Origin: Bufo bufo
Lineage: Eukaryota > Chordata > Amphibia > Anura > Bufonidae
Assembly: GCF_905171765.1 (NCBI RefSeq)
Contig: NC_053389.1
Coordinates: forward strand, 746,419,146 to 746,483,145
Length of the DNA stretch: 64,000 nucleotides
Direction: 5' to 3'
Shown: positions 39,545 to 52,619 of the stretch, in pieces
How positions within the stretch are numbered: position 1 is the first letter of the stretch
How the letters are laid out: the number at the start of each line of letters is the position of its first letter
Translations under genes and position numbers: made by a program
Notes under the pieces: generated by a model
The model's input: only the letters and a program-made list of their open reading frames with translations
Database searches by the model: none
What the model was told of the DNA's origin: nothing

Positions 39545-39899
39545 AGCTATCTAACTAATTATCTAACTGTAGAAAATTGCTGCTGGGGAGGTTTTTATAT
39601 AGTAAGGGGTAGGCAACTTTCCTATTGGTTGCTAGGGATGTTGCTAAGCTCAGACAACGACATTACAGCCTTCTCATTGGCCCATAAGCAAGAAGGGAGG
39701 TTACTGATGAAAAGAAAATCTAGAATATTCGAAATTACGAATATATATCACTATATTCTAAATATTTGCGAATTCTCGAAGTGCCGATATTCGCGATTTA
39801 ATATTCGTGATTCGAATATCCGCTCCCAACACTAATTGTCAGTGGACAAATGGCACCATTACAAATAAGCAACATGGAAAATGCAGGGCACCACGTACC

Positions 39900-40695
39900 A
39901 TTAATGTGAGAGGTGAACGTTGGTTACAAAGGTGTGTGAGGGCAGACGAACATCCTACAGTAAACCTGCTTACCGCCAAAATGAACCATGGGGCTACCAG
40001 ATATGTGTATAAAACAACAGTTCAGTGAATGCTACTGCATATGGGGCTCCGAAGCAAAGTAATGGTCACTGCAGCTCTGTTAACGAAGTTGCTTTGGCAG
40101 AAAGAGCATCAATTTTCATGGCAGCATCGGAATTGGACTTCTGCTGATTAGCAAAGGGTTGCCTTCTCTGATGGGTCATGTTTTCTGCTTCATCGCAAAC
40201 GGATGCATGTTGCCATTTCAGGCGACAAATATTAGAGAACAAACACCTTGAAACCATTACTAGAAGAACACAAGCTGGTGGTGGCAGCATTATAGTCGGG
40301 GGAATGATTTCGTAGCATTCTCTGTGTCAACTCATCCACGTGAAAGACACTCTCAACACATGCTGATTGTCTTCCCTGGGGAGGATGGGTTAATATAGCA
40401 AGAAAATGTGACATGCCACATGACTAAAAATGTCTGAAATTTGTTGGAAGTGCATAAACAAGACATCCAAGTACTAACCTGGGCCCCTAATCCCCCAGAC
40501 TTAAACCCAACTGAGCTGTGGAGCCACGTTGATCATCTTGTTCACTCTATGGACTCTCCTCCATGCACATTCCAGCAGTTGTGGAATGTTCTGCAGTCGG
40601 CATGGCTTCAGATACCTCTGGCAATCTACCAGAACCTTACTGAGTCACTCCTAGCCTGTCTAGCTGTTGCCTATGCTGCACATGGCAGTTAATCT
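39900..40695 (+). pseudogene. Degenerate Tc1-like transposase relic
   Basis: Scattered frames read RNWTSADQQRVAFSDGS (core with the first Asp) and, from 40480, WAPNPPDLNPTELWSHVDH, the DLNP-E motif of Tc1-like transposases. Several stops and frameshifts lie between. It is a different, much older family than the Tc1 at 38036, and no terminal repeats were found. Confidence 0.7.
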
Positions 40696-40739
40696 GGATA
40701 TTAGCTGGTGGTTATAATAATGTGACTTGAGTGTATATA

Positions 40740-41059
40740 CCCGAATCAAGGTACTTTGGTTAGAAAAGTCTCTCTCTCCCATCTCCTTGATTATCCTGAA
40801 TCAAATCACTTAAAATCAGGAAATAATAGAATCAGAGGGGGTCATTTATTAAGACTGGCATTTTTTATGCCGATCTTAATAACCCCTGCGTTGGAGGTGG
40901 ATTCACAGAAGTTATGTTATGTAGCTTCCTTGCTGGCGTAGATTTAGAGCATTTTGGTTTACCACTAATATGGATCCTACAATTTACAGTAGAATACCTT
41001 TCAAGTGGTGACAGTGTTTTGTGTGTCCCCAATATGGTGCTTGCAAGCAGTATCGTTTT
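40740..41059. other. Non-coding DNA, nothing recognised
   Basis: No gene or clear repeat was identified. Confidence 0.4.
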
Positions 41060-41211
41060 CTTTTGGTCAGCAATGGCCAACCTGCCGCTCTCCAGTTGTT
41101 GTCAAACTACAATTCCCACCATGACCTGCTGTAGGCTGATAACTGTAGGCAGTCTGGGTTGTAGTTTTGCAACAGCTGGAGAGCCTCAGGTTGGCCGTCC
41201 CTGCTTTAGGT
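41060..41211. mobile_element. Short hAT-type MITE
   Basis: The element 41068-41203 (136 bp) has inverted ends CAGCAATGGCCAACCTG and CAGGTTGGCCGTCCCTG and inner arms 'ctctccagttgttg' and 'caacagctggagag'. Flanks cttttggt and ctttaggt are an 8-bp duplication with one mismatch. The whole unit is almost a palindrome, so its RNA would fold into a hairpin. Confidence 0.82.
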
Positions 41212-43696
41212 TCTTGAGTGGGGTCACCAGATTTGGGCACAATACTTACAGAAGTCATTTTGAAGGTTAGTCAAAAACTCTTTTGTTTCAGTCACAGACA
41301 GAAAGATCTGAAAGGATCCCTTGCACAGTAAATAACGGGTTACATTTTTTATTTTGTTGTCAGATTATATATTTGCAGCGCAACAAAGCTTGAGATTTGG
41401 CTTTATATACGCTGCCTGCAGGGTTGTAATAAGCAAGGGAGAGAATGGTAGAATACCTGAAACATCAAAACAACATAAATAGTCTGGAGAAAACAATCAC
41501 CAAATGGCCCGCAGAAGAGATGTTTAACTAGTGTTAACATCAGGTTGGGTCTTTTTCTTTATCATGAAAAAGCTGCCAGCGGAGAGGAAAGAGAGCATCA
41601 CAACCTGCCCAAGTCTATCTTTTCAGCTACAAGTAATTCTGACCAACATATTGTAGTTTATTTTAAAAATTGAAAAGCTCTACAGCTTGAAGCATTCATC
41701 GTGATTGTGATTACATGGATGCATCATAATAATGCCAAAGGGGTTGTCTCATGAAAGCAGCTCCTATATAGGAGGACATATGGACATCACAGAGGAGGTC
41801 CACTACTAAGGACCCCCCAATATTAACCAAAGCATGCCCAAAGGATGTCTGGCTGCCACAGCCCATAAATATATTACAAAATAGTAATATATTACTATAT
41901 TAATAGTACAAAACACGGGTATACACAGATTTTATATGACCCCATAGTATGGACCTCCAGTGAGATATTTGAAGCCATTGTTTACCTATAATGTTTATTA
42001 GGTCTTTATAGAGAAATTCTGTTAATACTGATGTACAGTGCAAGAAGTGCACCAGTGTCACCCCAACTATGCAGTATATAACAGATTAAAATATATATAA
42101 GTTTTTGGTCCACCTTGACCACTTAACCAACTTCTGTGTTGGATAGTTCTTCATCATTCTGAAAAATCGTATTCATTGTAAATGAATGTAGCTAGCCAAC
42201 TGCCAAATGTTTCCACTATAGTGCTCTAAACCCTCTGATTCCCCTCACACTTTATATGATACATCTGGTGGCCTGGAGCCACCATTAAAGAGAGCTCCAC
42301 TTATATGAATTTATAATGTTACCATTGTGACCTCAATGTAAGCTGTAAACTATTTGTGCACTGAACTTCTTCTAGTAGGGCCTACAGAAAACGTCAGTAA
42401 TTGGGATGAGCGAACTTGCCCCCAGATGAAGCGTGCGAATCGTGCGTTGGGGTTTTTATACCCTCCAGCCCTGCATTGGTATGTTATTGTTATTTTGTGC
42501 TCACTATGTATTTCCTTATTATGTGATGGTCTTGATGTTTAAATAACAGAGTATCTAGTGGCCTACATATTTTATGGATAGCATTGAGGGCATCGGAGTC
42601 TGGTCGCTCGGTCCACTCTTAATTTTGGGTATTGCTTATATCACTATTTATGGACGACCTAACTTGGATGTCACTCATGCTACATACAGTATACTTAAAA
42701 GGAGATAGACATCGGCTATCTAGTTACCTGTCCAATTGTATATAGGTCTGACATATAGCACAATAACTTTTACCTTTTATTATGTGGCAGACATGGAGCT
42801 TGTTGGGGTGTTACATCTTCATTACGTTGGGGTGTTACACATCAATCATTACGTTTATGATTGATTATTATATTTTTTTATGTATGTCTGTGGATTGACA
42901 ATTAATAAAGATTACTTTTGTATTATATGGTGTGGTGGTTTCTTTTTGGTATTTCACATGTTTTGGGGTATCTAATTGTTCTTGTGTTTTACAAGTTCAA
43001 GTTCCGGTTTTATTACAATTCCGTTATGGTTTCCGATACCATGGGCCTAAAGGAATTCTATTACAGAAGGCATAATGGAATGCCTTTAAGAAGCATTCTG
43101 TTTGGCATTCAATCATAATAGAAGACTATGGGCCCCATAACCAGACAGATCTGTTATGCGGCCCATAGACTTCTATTATGATTTTTCTGTAAGTTTGAAT
43201 TTTTGAAATTTTGCTTGCGTCTGCATTCCTGTTATTTTCACCAAATTAATCAAATATTATACATTTATCAATGTATCTTTAAGCATAACACCTTTGTCTA
43301 GATATGCTACACCAGTTTGTTTGCCATCCTCCAAGATTGCATTGGAGATGTTTGAGTGTTTGATTTTAAACTAATCGGATTAATTATGAATTTCACAAAA
43401 ATTCTAATGCCAAACAAATACAAATTTTTGATGTTTCATTTCAAACGAATCGCGCAATAAAATGCTGCAAGCACCATATTTAAAATTAGAGGAGGGAAAA
43501 CCAGATAGTGAATGAAGATGAAGTATCACATGGAAGAGGGAGGGCGAGAATGAGGCTTGCTCTGACTGGCTCAGAGGCTGAAAGCCTGTCAGCCAATCAA
43601 GGGGCAGGTTTCTGGCAGGTTCTTTTGCTCAAAATGCCATAGACACCAGTCTCTGCCCAGATTGCCGTCTGAAAATATGTATTTTGGCTGCGTCTG
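41212..43696. other. Non-coding DNA; one palindromic repeat near 43020-43200
   Basis: No gene is supported in about 2.5 kb. Near 42407 'gggatgagcgaac' resembles the hAT end consensus but has no partner. Around 43020-43200 the phrases 'ggaattctattacagaag', 'catagacttctattatg' and their partial complements suggest a small inverted-repeat element. Confidence 0.4.
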
Positions 43697-43839
43697 CTAA
43701 AGAGTAGGGTTGAGCGAAATCGAACTGTAAAGGAACTGTTAGGATTTTTGGACCCCGGACTCGAACCCGAACATTTCAGTAAAAGATCGGGTTCGGTGTT
43801 CGGCTATTTTATGGCGCTTTTGAAAGGCTGCAGAGCAGC

Positions 43840-43945
43840 CAATCAACAAGCGTTTAACTCTGTGCCCTAAGAAGCCATTACAGCCTACTAATGGCATGGC
43901 TGTGATTGGCCTGTGCAGCATGTGACCCAACCTCTAAATAAGCTG
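43840..43945 (+). promoter_or_regulatory. Putative hAT-3 promoter
   Basis: CCAAT boxes (agccaatcaac near 43836, gattggcc near 43904) and an AT-rich 'ctctaaataagc' at the TATA position correspond to those of hAT-1 and hAT-2. Only one arm of the hairpin (ggcatggctgtg) is intact here. Confidence 0.45.
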
Positions 43946-44229
43946 GAGTCACGTAGCGCTGCACGTCACTCTGCTGTTACTAGTGTAGGGAGAGGATGCT
44001 GCTGCTGTGAGGGAGAGAATTGGAAAGAATCTTTAATTAGAAGTGTTTGTTAACTCAGCGATCTAACTAGATTTAGTTGTGTGGGTGCAGTGCACAATCT
44101 TTTTACCCTGCCCTGAGCTCAGTGACCCAGAAAAATAACTTTTAAACGTCTGTTAGTTAGGAGGGCGGCGGCGGCCATTTTATGCAAGCTCAGTGCACCA
44201 GCACAGCATATATGCTTTTGTGACATTTA

Positions 44230-46868
44230 AATCCAAGCCTGAAATACTGCAGTAATATTTTTTTTTAAAACACCCATTTTTGGCAATATCCTACATCTGG
44301 TGCCTCTGCCGCATTAGTCAGTGTGCAATTTAAGCTAGAAATAAAGCTATAATTTTCTGGGTTTTAAAAAACACCCTTTTTGGGTAAAATACTCAATTCT
44401 ACAGCCCTTGCTGCATCTGTACGTGTAAAATTCAAGCGTTATATACTGCTGTCATATTCTGTTATTTAAAAAAAAACACCCGTTTGGGGCAAAATACTTA
44501 ATATTGCAGCGTTTTCTGCATCTGTGATTGTTAAAAACAAGCTTGAAATAATTCAATAATTTTCTGGGCTTTAAAAAACACCTATTTTTGGCAATACCCT
44601 CCATCTTGGGCCTCTGCCGCATTAGTCAGTGTGCAATTTAAGCTAGAAATACAGCTATAATTTTCAGGGTTTTACAAAACACCCTTTTTGTGCAAAATAC
44701 TAAATTCTACAGCGCTTGCTGCATCTGTACGTGTGAAATTCAAGCGTTATATACGGCTGTCATATTCTGTTAGTAAAAAAACACCCATTTTGGGCAAAGT
44801 ACTTAATATTGCAGCCTTTGCTGCATCTGAGATTGTTAAAAACAAGCTTGAAATAATTCAATAATTTTCTGGGTTTTAAAAAACACCCATTTTTTGCCAA
44901 TACCGTCCATCTGGGGCCTCTGCCGCATTAGAGTGCAATTTAAGCTAGAAATACAGCAATAATTTTATGTGTTTTAAAAAACACCTTTTCGGGCAAAATA
45001 CGAAATTTTACAGCTCTTGCTGCATCTGTACTTGAGAAATTCAAGCATTATATGCTGCTGTCATACTCTGTTATTCAAAAAACACCCATTTTGGGCAAAA
45101 TACTCAATTTTACAGATCTTGCTGCATCTGTACTTGCGAAATTCAAGCGTTATATGCTGCTGTCATACTCTGTTATTCAATAAACACCCTTTTTGGGAAC
45201 AATACTCAATTTTACAGCCCTTGCTGCATCTGTACGTGTGAAATTCAAGCGTTATATACAGCTGTCATATTTTGTTATTAAAAAAACACCCATTTTGGGG
45301 CAAAGTACTTAATATTGCAGCCTTTGCTGCATCTGTGATTGCTAAAACAAGCTTTAAATACTTCTATAATTTTCTGGGTTTTAAAAAACACCCATTTTTG
45401 GCAATACCTTCCATCTTGGGACTCTGCTGCATTAGTCAGTGTGCAATTTAAGCTAGAAATACAGCTATTATTTTTTTTAAAACACCCTTTTTGGGCAAAA
45501 TACTCAATTTTACAGCCCTTGCTGTATCTGTACGTGTGAAATTCATGCGTTATATACTGCTGTCATATTCTGTAATTTAAAAAAAAACACCCTTTTTGGG
45601 CAAAATACTTAATTTGCAGCCTTGTCTGCATCTGTCAGTGTGAAATTCAGGCGTTATATACTGCTGTCATATTCTGTTATTCAAAAAACACAATTTTTGG
45701 GAACAATACTCAATTTTACAGCCCTTGCTGCATCTGTACATGTGAAATTCAAGCGTTATATACAGCTGTCATATTCTGTTATTTAAAAAACACCCATTTT
45801 GTGCAAAGTACTTAATATAGCAGCCTTTTCTGCATCTGTGGTTGTTAAAAACAAGCTTGAAATACTTCAATAATTTTATGGGTTTTAAAAAACGCCCATT
45901 TTTTGCAATACCCTCCATCTGGGGCCTCTGCCGCATTAGTCAGTGTGCAATTTAGGCTAGAAATTCAGCTATAATTGTCTGGGTTTTAAAAAACACCCAT
46001 TTTTGGCAAAATACTTAATTTATGGCCTTGTCTGCATCTGTACGTGTGAAATTCAAGCGTTATATACTGCTGTTATTCAAAAAACACCCTTTTTGTAACG
46101 GGGCGCCGAAGGCGCACTCGGTCTCCCATCAGCCGCAGACCTGCTGCTTAGCTTCGGGAGCGAGGATCTGTGTTCAGCCTCGTTCCCAGGGCGGCTTTTG
46201 CTAGCTGGGAGGCTCCCTGCTCCTAGGTCTGCCTTGAGTACCGAGCTGATCACTCGGTGCTCGACTTGTTTGTCTGTCGGTCATGTGACGCTGGCGACGT
46301 CACATGACCCTCACTCCCCACTATAAATACAGGCAACCTGCTGGCTACAGGTTGCCTGTGATTTTGGTCCCTTAGGCTGTGTATTATTATTGTTATTTAG
46401 CTTACCTTTGGATTTGATCCTTGATCTGCTTCCTGACACCTCTTCTGCCTGCTCCCTGAACCTTGACGCTACCTCTCGGATTTTGACCTCGGCTTGCTTT
46501 TGTCTTTGCCTCTTCTCTTGTACTGATGTGACCTCCTGGACTGACCCCGGCTAGTTGACCCTCATCGCTCTTCCATTTTTGGTGGTACATTGCTTATTCC
46601 ACCTCTCTGTCCGCTCTAGTGCTACCTCTCATTGGCTGTCCGCTTCCCTGCTGTCTCTATCTCTCTGCTTGCACTTACACAGGTCAGGGACTGTCGCCCA
46701 GTTGCGCCCCGTCACCTAGGGCGGGTGGTGCAAGTAGGCAGGGACAGGGGATCGGGTGGCATCTCAGGGGGTGCACCTCCGCTCTATCTTTATACCCGTG
46801 ACTCTACCCCGTGACACTTTTTGGGCAAAATACTTAATTTGCAGCCTTGTCTGCATCTGTCAGTGTGA
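44230..46868. repeat. ~95-bp monomer array with ~300-bp higher order in hAT-3
   Basis: Repeated phrases are 'ttttaaaaaacacccattttt', 'tgctgcatctgtacgtgtgaa', 'attcaagcgttatata', 'ctgccgcattagtcagtgtg' and 'aacaagcttgaaata'. They recur in a fixed order of about three monomers per ~300 bp. Interrupted by the solo LTR 46094-46816. Confidence 0.82.
46089..46821 (+). mobile_element. Solo LTR with 5-bp target duplication
   Basis: The LTR is 46094-46816 (723 bp), TGTAACGGGGCG...CCCGTGACA, flanked by ctttt at 46089-46093 and 46817-46821. It contains a TATA-like 'ctataaata' near 46321 followed by a hairpin (caggcaacctg...caggttgcctg). The 5-bp duplication and the TGACA end resemble the gypsy LTR at 29402, but the sequence is different. 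Its internal region is gone. Confidence 0.85.
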
Positions 46869-47612
46869 GATACACCAGTAGATAATGAGGGGCACTCCAC
46901 GTTTTGGGAAAATAAAGAAGCAAGTGCTCAGTGGATAAGTCAATAATTGTACATATTTATTACATATTCATCACAAGGAGCCAATACATAAAACAATAAA
47001 AACATCCATAAAATGAACTACAAAAAAATCAGGACCTTATTCAATCGCAGAAAAATCGTGGTTACTCATAAAAATACACTCCATAAAAATCGTGATGGCG
47101 AATATATGGCAGTCCACACAGTGCTCGTTTGAGCGATTCTATGAAAATAATCGCAGGAGAAGTTTTGGAAACTTAGAATGTCAATTCTTATCTCCAGCCT
47201 AATGAAAGGCTCCAAATAGATCACATAGAGGACCTTAGTGTGCAAGGCAATAGGACACCACACGCTGTCTGGATTCGATCCCACTAGCTTATTCGGATAT
47301 TCAATATAATAACAGTCGTCACCAACTCGATATTTCAATCGAAAATTCTGTCGATCTTACCCTACGTGGCGTCCCACGTGGTATGGAGTCTCAAACGTGA
47401 CGTCTCACGTGACTCCTCGGCTTGGCAGCTGTAAAGTATCGGACCCTTCTCACGATCCTGCCTCTAATTCGAGACAATGGCAATAGTTCATACGAGAAAG
47501 TCCATCCGACTGTAACCTTCTTCTATCGATAGATCCTGGTTATTGGGGAACGGCTCACTGTCCCAGCAGAGCCAGACGCGTTTCAGGGTATACACCATCT
47601 TCCTCAGGTGTG
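46869..47612. repeat. Dispersed repeat inserted in hAT-3
   Basis: This block replaces the start of the hAT-3 transposase. It includes 'cagacgcgtttcagggtata' and 'catcttcctcaggtg' near its end, a phrase that resembles a common amphibian dispersed repeat. The family and exact limits are not established. Confidence 0.4.
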
Positions 47613-47621
47613 AGTAGGTGA

Positions 47622-50600
47622 CAGAACCTTCAGAGGTATTTGATCGGGCCTAATGCGGCTCTACGATTGGTGAGGCCAGAAAAAGTACAGGCGATAGTAG
47701 ATTGGGTTGCTGACAGTGCCTCCAGTTTTTTTACATTGTCTCCCACCCTGTCTCCTGCTGAAAGATCAGAGTTGGCACCTGAAGCCGATGTCCATCAGTC
47801 TTTCACCTCACCCCAAGCCAAGCAGTCTATGCCCCAAGTCATGCAGCAGTCTCTTCTGCTTTTGGATGACTCTGCTAGCAGGGTTTCCCAGGGCCGTCCA
47901 CCTAGCCCTTCCCCAGAAGTGAAGAGATTGAGTGCACCGATGCCCAACCACTTATCTTTCAAGATGAGTACATGGGAGGACCACCGCAGCACGTCTCGGA
48001 TGATGACGAAACACAGGTGCCAACTGCTGTGGCTTTTGTAAGTGTGCAGACCGACAAGGAGGGCAGGGGTGAAGACTGGGTGGAAGATGATGTGGATGAC
48101 GATGAGGTCCTCGATCCCACATGGAATCAAGGTCATGCGAGTGACCTGTGTAGTTCAGAGGAAGAGGCGGTGGTCACACAGAGCCACCAGCAAAGCAGAA
48201 GAGGGAGCATGGTGCAAAAGCGGAGCTGCCGTCCCCTAGACAGTATGCCTGCTACTGCCCACCGCAGCAAGGGATCGAGCACACCAAAGCCAGCTCCAAG
48301 GAGTTCCCTGGCGTGGCAGTTCTTCAGATAATGTGCTGACGACAAGACACAAGTGGTTTGCACGCTGTGCAATCAGAGCCTGGAGTGAGGCATAAACGTT
48401 CTCAACCTGAGCAAAACCTGCATGACCAGGCATCTAAGTGCAAAGCACGAGCTGCAGTGGAGTAGACACCTCAAAAACCAAGAAAAGTCTCTGCCTCCTC
48501 CTGCTTCCTCTTCTGCTGCAGTCTCGGCCTCTTCATCCACCTCTGGAGTGACAGTGGCACCTGCCATCCCGCAAACAGAGGATCTGCCAGCAACACCACC
48601 ACCTGGGTCACCAATCATCTCCACAATGTCCCACGGAAGCGTTCAGCTCTCCATCTCCCAAACACTGCAGCGGAAGAGGAAGTACCCCCCTACCCACCCG
48701 CGATCCCTGGCCCTGAATGCCAGCATTTCAAAATTACTGTCCTTCGAAATGCTCTCATTCTGTCTGGTGGAGACAGGGAGTTTTAAAAGCCTTATGGCGG
48801 TGGCTGTCACACAGTACAGTATGTCGTGCCCAGCAGCCACTACTTTTCCAGGCGTGCCATCCCTTCCCTGCACAACCGAATAGGGGATAAAATGAGGTGT
48901 GCACTGTGCAGCGCCATCTGTGGCAAGGTCCACCTAACTACAGATACGTGCACCAGTAAGCACGGTTAGGGACGTTATATCTCCATAACAGCACACTGGA
49001 TAAATGCAGTGGCGGCTGGGTGTGAGGCGGAGAGCAATTTGGCGCATGTCCTTTTGCCACCGAGGATTGCAGGGCGCTTCAGTTTGCCTCCTGTTGCTTC
49101 CTCCTCCTTCTCTGCTTCCTCATCCTCTACTGGCTTCTCATCCGGTCAGCGTAACACCTTAACCACCACCTTCAGCACAGCCAGGGGTAAACGACAGCAG
49201 GCAGTTTGAAAAACGTATCTGTTTGGGGGACAAACCCTACACCACGCAGGAGCTGTGGACGGGCCTTGAACAACAGATCGATGAGTGGTTGGTGCCAGTG
49301 AGCCCCAAGCCTGGCCTGGTGGTTTGTGATAATGGGCAAAATCTCGTAGCAGCTCTGGGACTAGCCGGTTTGACGCACATCCCTTGTTTGGTGCATGTGC
49401 TGAATTTGGTGGTGCAGAGGTTCCTTAAAAATTACCCCGATATGTCAGAGCTGCTGCATAAAGTGCGGGCTGTTGTGCTTTTGGCGTTCTCACACTGCTG
49501 CTGCTCGCCTGTCAGCGCTGCAGCGTAACTTCGTCCTTCCCACTCACCGCCTCATATGTGACATGCCCACAAGGTGGAACTCCACCTTGCACATGCTAGC
49601 CAGACTGTGCTAGCAGTAGGCGATAGTGGAGTTTCAGCTGCAGCACGCACGGGTGAGTGGCTCTGCGGAACAGCACCACTTTACCACCAATGAGTGGGCC
49701 TCCATGCAAGGCCTGTGTTCCTTGTTTCGCTGTTTCGAGTACTCCAACAACATGGCCAGTGCCGATAACGCAGTTCTCATCGTTACTATCCCACTTCTAT
49801 GCCTCCTTGAAAAAACGCTGCTGGCGATGATGGAAGAGGATGTGGCACAGGAGGAGGAGGAGGAGGAAGAGGGATCATTTCATAGGGTTTACGGCCAGTC
49901 ATTCACAAGTGTCTCCGAGGGTGGGTTCCTGCACCCACAAACGCCAGGTACACAATTGTCCAGCCAGGGCACAGTTCTGGAGGATAAGGAGGTGGAGGAT
50001 GAGGAGGAGGAGGCGATGGTGGAGGAGGAACAGTGTTCAAAGCAGGGTGGCTCCCAGACCAGCTCATGGCCATCACTGGTGCGTGGCTGGGGGATACAGA
50101 GGACACAGACGATACACCTCCCACAGAGGACAGGTTTTCATTGCCTCTGGGCAGCTTGGCACACATGAGCGATTACATGCTGCAGTGTCTCCGCAACGAC
50201 TGCCGAGTTGCCCACATTCTAACTTGTGATGATTACTGGGTGGCCACGCTGCTGGATCCCCATTACAAGGACAACGTACCATCCTTAATTCAGTCACTGG
50301 AGCGTGATCGTAAGATGTGCGAGTACAAGTGCACTCTGGTAGACGCGCTGCTGGTGGCATTCCCACGTGGCACAGTGGAAGCAAAAGGCAGAGGAAGAGG
50401 TCGCCAACGCAGATGGGGCACCACCAGCACCTCAGAAGGTAGGGTTAGCATGGCCAAAATGTGAAAAAGCTTTGTAAGCACGCCACAACAACCAGCACCA
50501 CCAGCTGACATGGAACGTCTTAGCAGGAGGCAGCATTTCAGCAACATGGTGGAGCAGTATGTGTGCACACGCCTACACGTACTGAATGACGGGTCTGCCC

Positions 50601-50790
50601 CCTTCAACTTCTGGGTCTCCAAATTGGGCACATGGCCTGAGCTTGCCCTTTACGCCTTGAAGGTGCTGGCTGGCCCTGCAGCCAGTGTATTGTCTGAACG
50701 TGTTTTTAGCACAGCAGGGGGCGTTATCACAGACAGCGCAATTGCTCATTGTTGTTCTTTGGATATTTCACACTCTTTTGGGGTGTACCC
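47622..50790 (+). pseudogene. hAT-3 transposase, multiple stops and frameshifts
   Basis: Homology to the hAT-2 protein begins at QNLQRYLIGPNAALRLV and runs through a mutated BED finger (VVCTLCNQSLE*GINVLN, HLSAKHELQW). It continues through the Ser-rich stretch, the second catalytic Asp region (PGLVVCDNGQNLVAALG) and the DYWVATLLDP block to SVLSERVFSTAGGVITD. There the C-terminal KRSRLS... part is missing. Stops and shifts occur at several places (for example near 47930, 48330, 48388, 48968, 49210, 49610 and 50464). It represents an older subfamily than hAT-1/2. Confidence 0.88.
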
Positions 50791-50979
50791 TAATAAAAAT
50801 AAATAAAAAAAACTGTGGCTACCTCGTCCTCCTCCACCACCGCTTCCACCTACACCACTACGTCCACCGCCTCCTCAAACTCCTACTCCGTATGGACCTT
50901 CACCTCATAAATCAAGTTTATTTATTTTTTTATTTGTACATTTTATTTTATGTCATTTCACTAATTTGTCACATTTTCT

Positions 50980-51990
50980 GGTGAAATTCACCAATTTTTG
51001 GGTGTGATATACCACTGCTATACCTAGTAGAGAGGTAAAAAAAATTCACTAATTTGTCTGTTACATATCTGGGGGAAATTCACAAATTTTTGGGTGTGAT
51101 ATACCCCGGCTGTACCTAATAGACAGGTAAAAACATTTCACAAATTTGTCTGTTACATTTTCTGGCGAAATTCACCAATTTTTGGGTGTGATATACCACT
51201 GCTATACTTAGTAGACAGGTAAAAAAAAAAAACATTAATTTGTCTGTTACATATTCGGGTGAAATTCACAATTTTTTGGGTGTGATATACCACTGCTCTG
51301 CCTAGTAGACAGGTAACATTTCACTAATTTGTCTGTCACATATTCGGGTGTAATTCACAAATTTTTGGGTGTGATATACCCCGGCTGTACCTAATAGACA
51401 GGTAAAAACATTTCACAAATTTGTCTGTTACATTTTCTGGCGAAATTCACCAATTTTTGGGTGTGATATACCACTGCTATACTTAGTAGACAGGTAAAAA
51501 AAAAACATTATTTTGTCTGTTACATATTCGGGTGAAATTCGCAATTTTTTGGGTGTGATATACCACTGCTCTGCCTAGTAGACAGGTAACATTTCACTAA
51601 TTTGTCTGTCACATATTCGGGTGTAATTCACAAATTTTTGGGTGTGATATACCACTGCTATACCTAGTAGACAGGTAAAAAAAAAACATTAATTTGTCTG
51701 TTATATATTCGGGTGAAATTCACAATTTTTTGGGTGTGATATACCCCTGCTCTACCTATTAGACAGGTTAATACGTTTCACAAATTTTTCTGTTACATTC
51801 TTGGGTGACATTTTACAATTTTTGCCGTGAATAAACCCCTGCTCTGCATAGGTGACAGGGACCGAAATTTTTAAAAAATCATCTGTTCCATTGGTGGGTG
51901 ACATTAACCCATTTCTGGCGATGAAAAACCCCTACTCTGCATAGGTGACAGGAAATTAAATTGGTAAAATTTGTCTTTAATTGGCCCTTT
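50980..51990. repeat. ~98-bp tandem array at the 3' side of hAT-3
   Basis: About ten units contain 'tttttgggtgtgatatacc', 'ctgctatacctagtagacagg' and 'aatttgtctgttacat'. It corresponds in position, not in sequence, to the 141-bp satellite of hAT-1/2. Confidence 0.85.
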
Positions 51991-52219
51991 CATTCGATAC
52001 TTCTGCTTTAATAATTTGTCCCACATTTCAGCTCGATCACATTGCAGCCATTGACCTCCTTTAGATATGGTCCACCTTTCTCACGCTCCCTCTCTGGCAT
52101 GGAACCCTGATTCCCAGCTAACCGTAATCAACATGGTAGTCGCAGAAAAGAACATCGAAAGTTGATAGAGCAGATATCCAATTGGATCATGGACATCACG
52201 GGGACGTGCGACATAGTGG

Positions 52220-52610
52220 AGCAGTATGTGTGCACACACCTACACGTACTGACTGATGGGTCTGCCCCCTTCAACTACTGGGTCTACAAATTGGGCATAT
52301 GGCATTTGCTTGCCCTTTACCCCTTGGAGGTGCTGGCCTACCCTGCAGCCAGTGTATTGTCTGAACATTTGTTTAGCACGGCTGGAGGGGGTTATAACAG
52401 GTTATATTTTCCAATGTTTTGGGGTGTACCCGAATTTAAACAAAAAACTAAAAAATTTAAACAAAAAAACTGCATTGGCTACCTCCTTCTCCTCCACCGC
52501 TGCTTCCACCTACACTGCCACATCCACTGCTTCCTCAACCTCCTACTCCATATGGACCTTGTCCTCCAAGATCAAGATTATTATTTTTATTTTTACGCAT
52601 TTTATGTTAT
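52220..52610 (+). pseudogene. Second hAT transposase C-terminal fragment
   Basis: The frame reads VEQYVCTHLHVLTDGSAP, NYWVYKLGIW and AASVLSEHLFSTAGGG, the hATC region, followed by the same 3' flank as after the hAT-3 gene ('ggggtgtaccc', 'ctacctc-tcctcctccac', 'cctactcc-tatggacctt'). It is a duplicate of 50540-50930 from a related copy. Confidence 0.8.
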
Positions 52611-52619
52611 TTTAAGTCA

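Larger units (their letters stand above)
37567..39842. mobile_element. Non-autonomous hAT element with a Tc1 inserted
   Basis: The element is 37575-39834. Ends TAGTGATGAGCGGCAG and GAATATCCGCTCCCAACACTA form imperfect inverted repeats related to those of hAT-1 to hAT-3. Flanks are attgtaag (left) and attgtcag (right), an 8-bp duplication with one mismatch. The subterminal DNA is rich in 'attcgaat' and 'gcgaatatt' palindromes. Without the Tc1 it is about 0.75 kb and has no gene. Confidence 0.8.
43697..52150 (+). mobile_element. hAT-3, older relative of hAT-1/2, right end not found
   Basis: The left end TAGGGTTGAGCGAA starts at 43705 after ctaaagag. The next ~280 bases match the promoter end of hAT-2 (aaaggctgca-agcagccaatc, ggcatggctgtgattggcc, agctggagtcacgtagcgc). 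Then come a tandem array (44230-46868), a solo LTR, a foreign repeat, a broken transposase (47622-50790) and a second array (50980-51990). No GTTCGCTCAA...CTA end or second ctaaagag was found before the next hAT fragment at 52220. The right limit is therefore approximate. Confidence 0.7.

Noticed and set aside
42407..42425. Isolated gggatgagcgaac as a separate hAT element
   Set aside because: Only one end is visible, with no partner and no target duplication.
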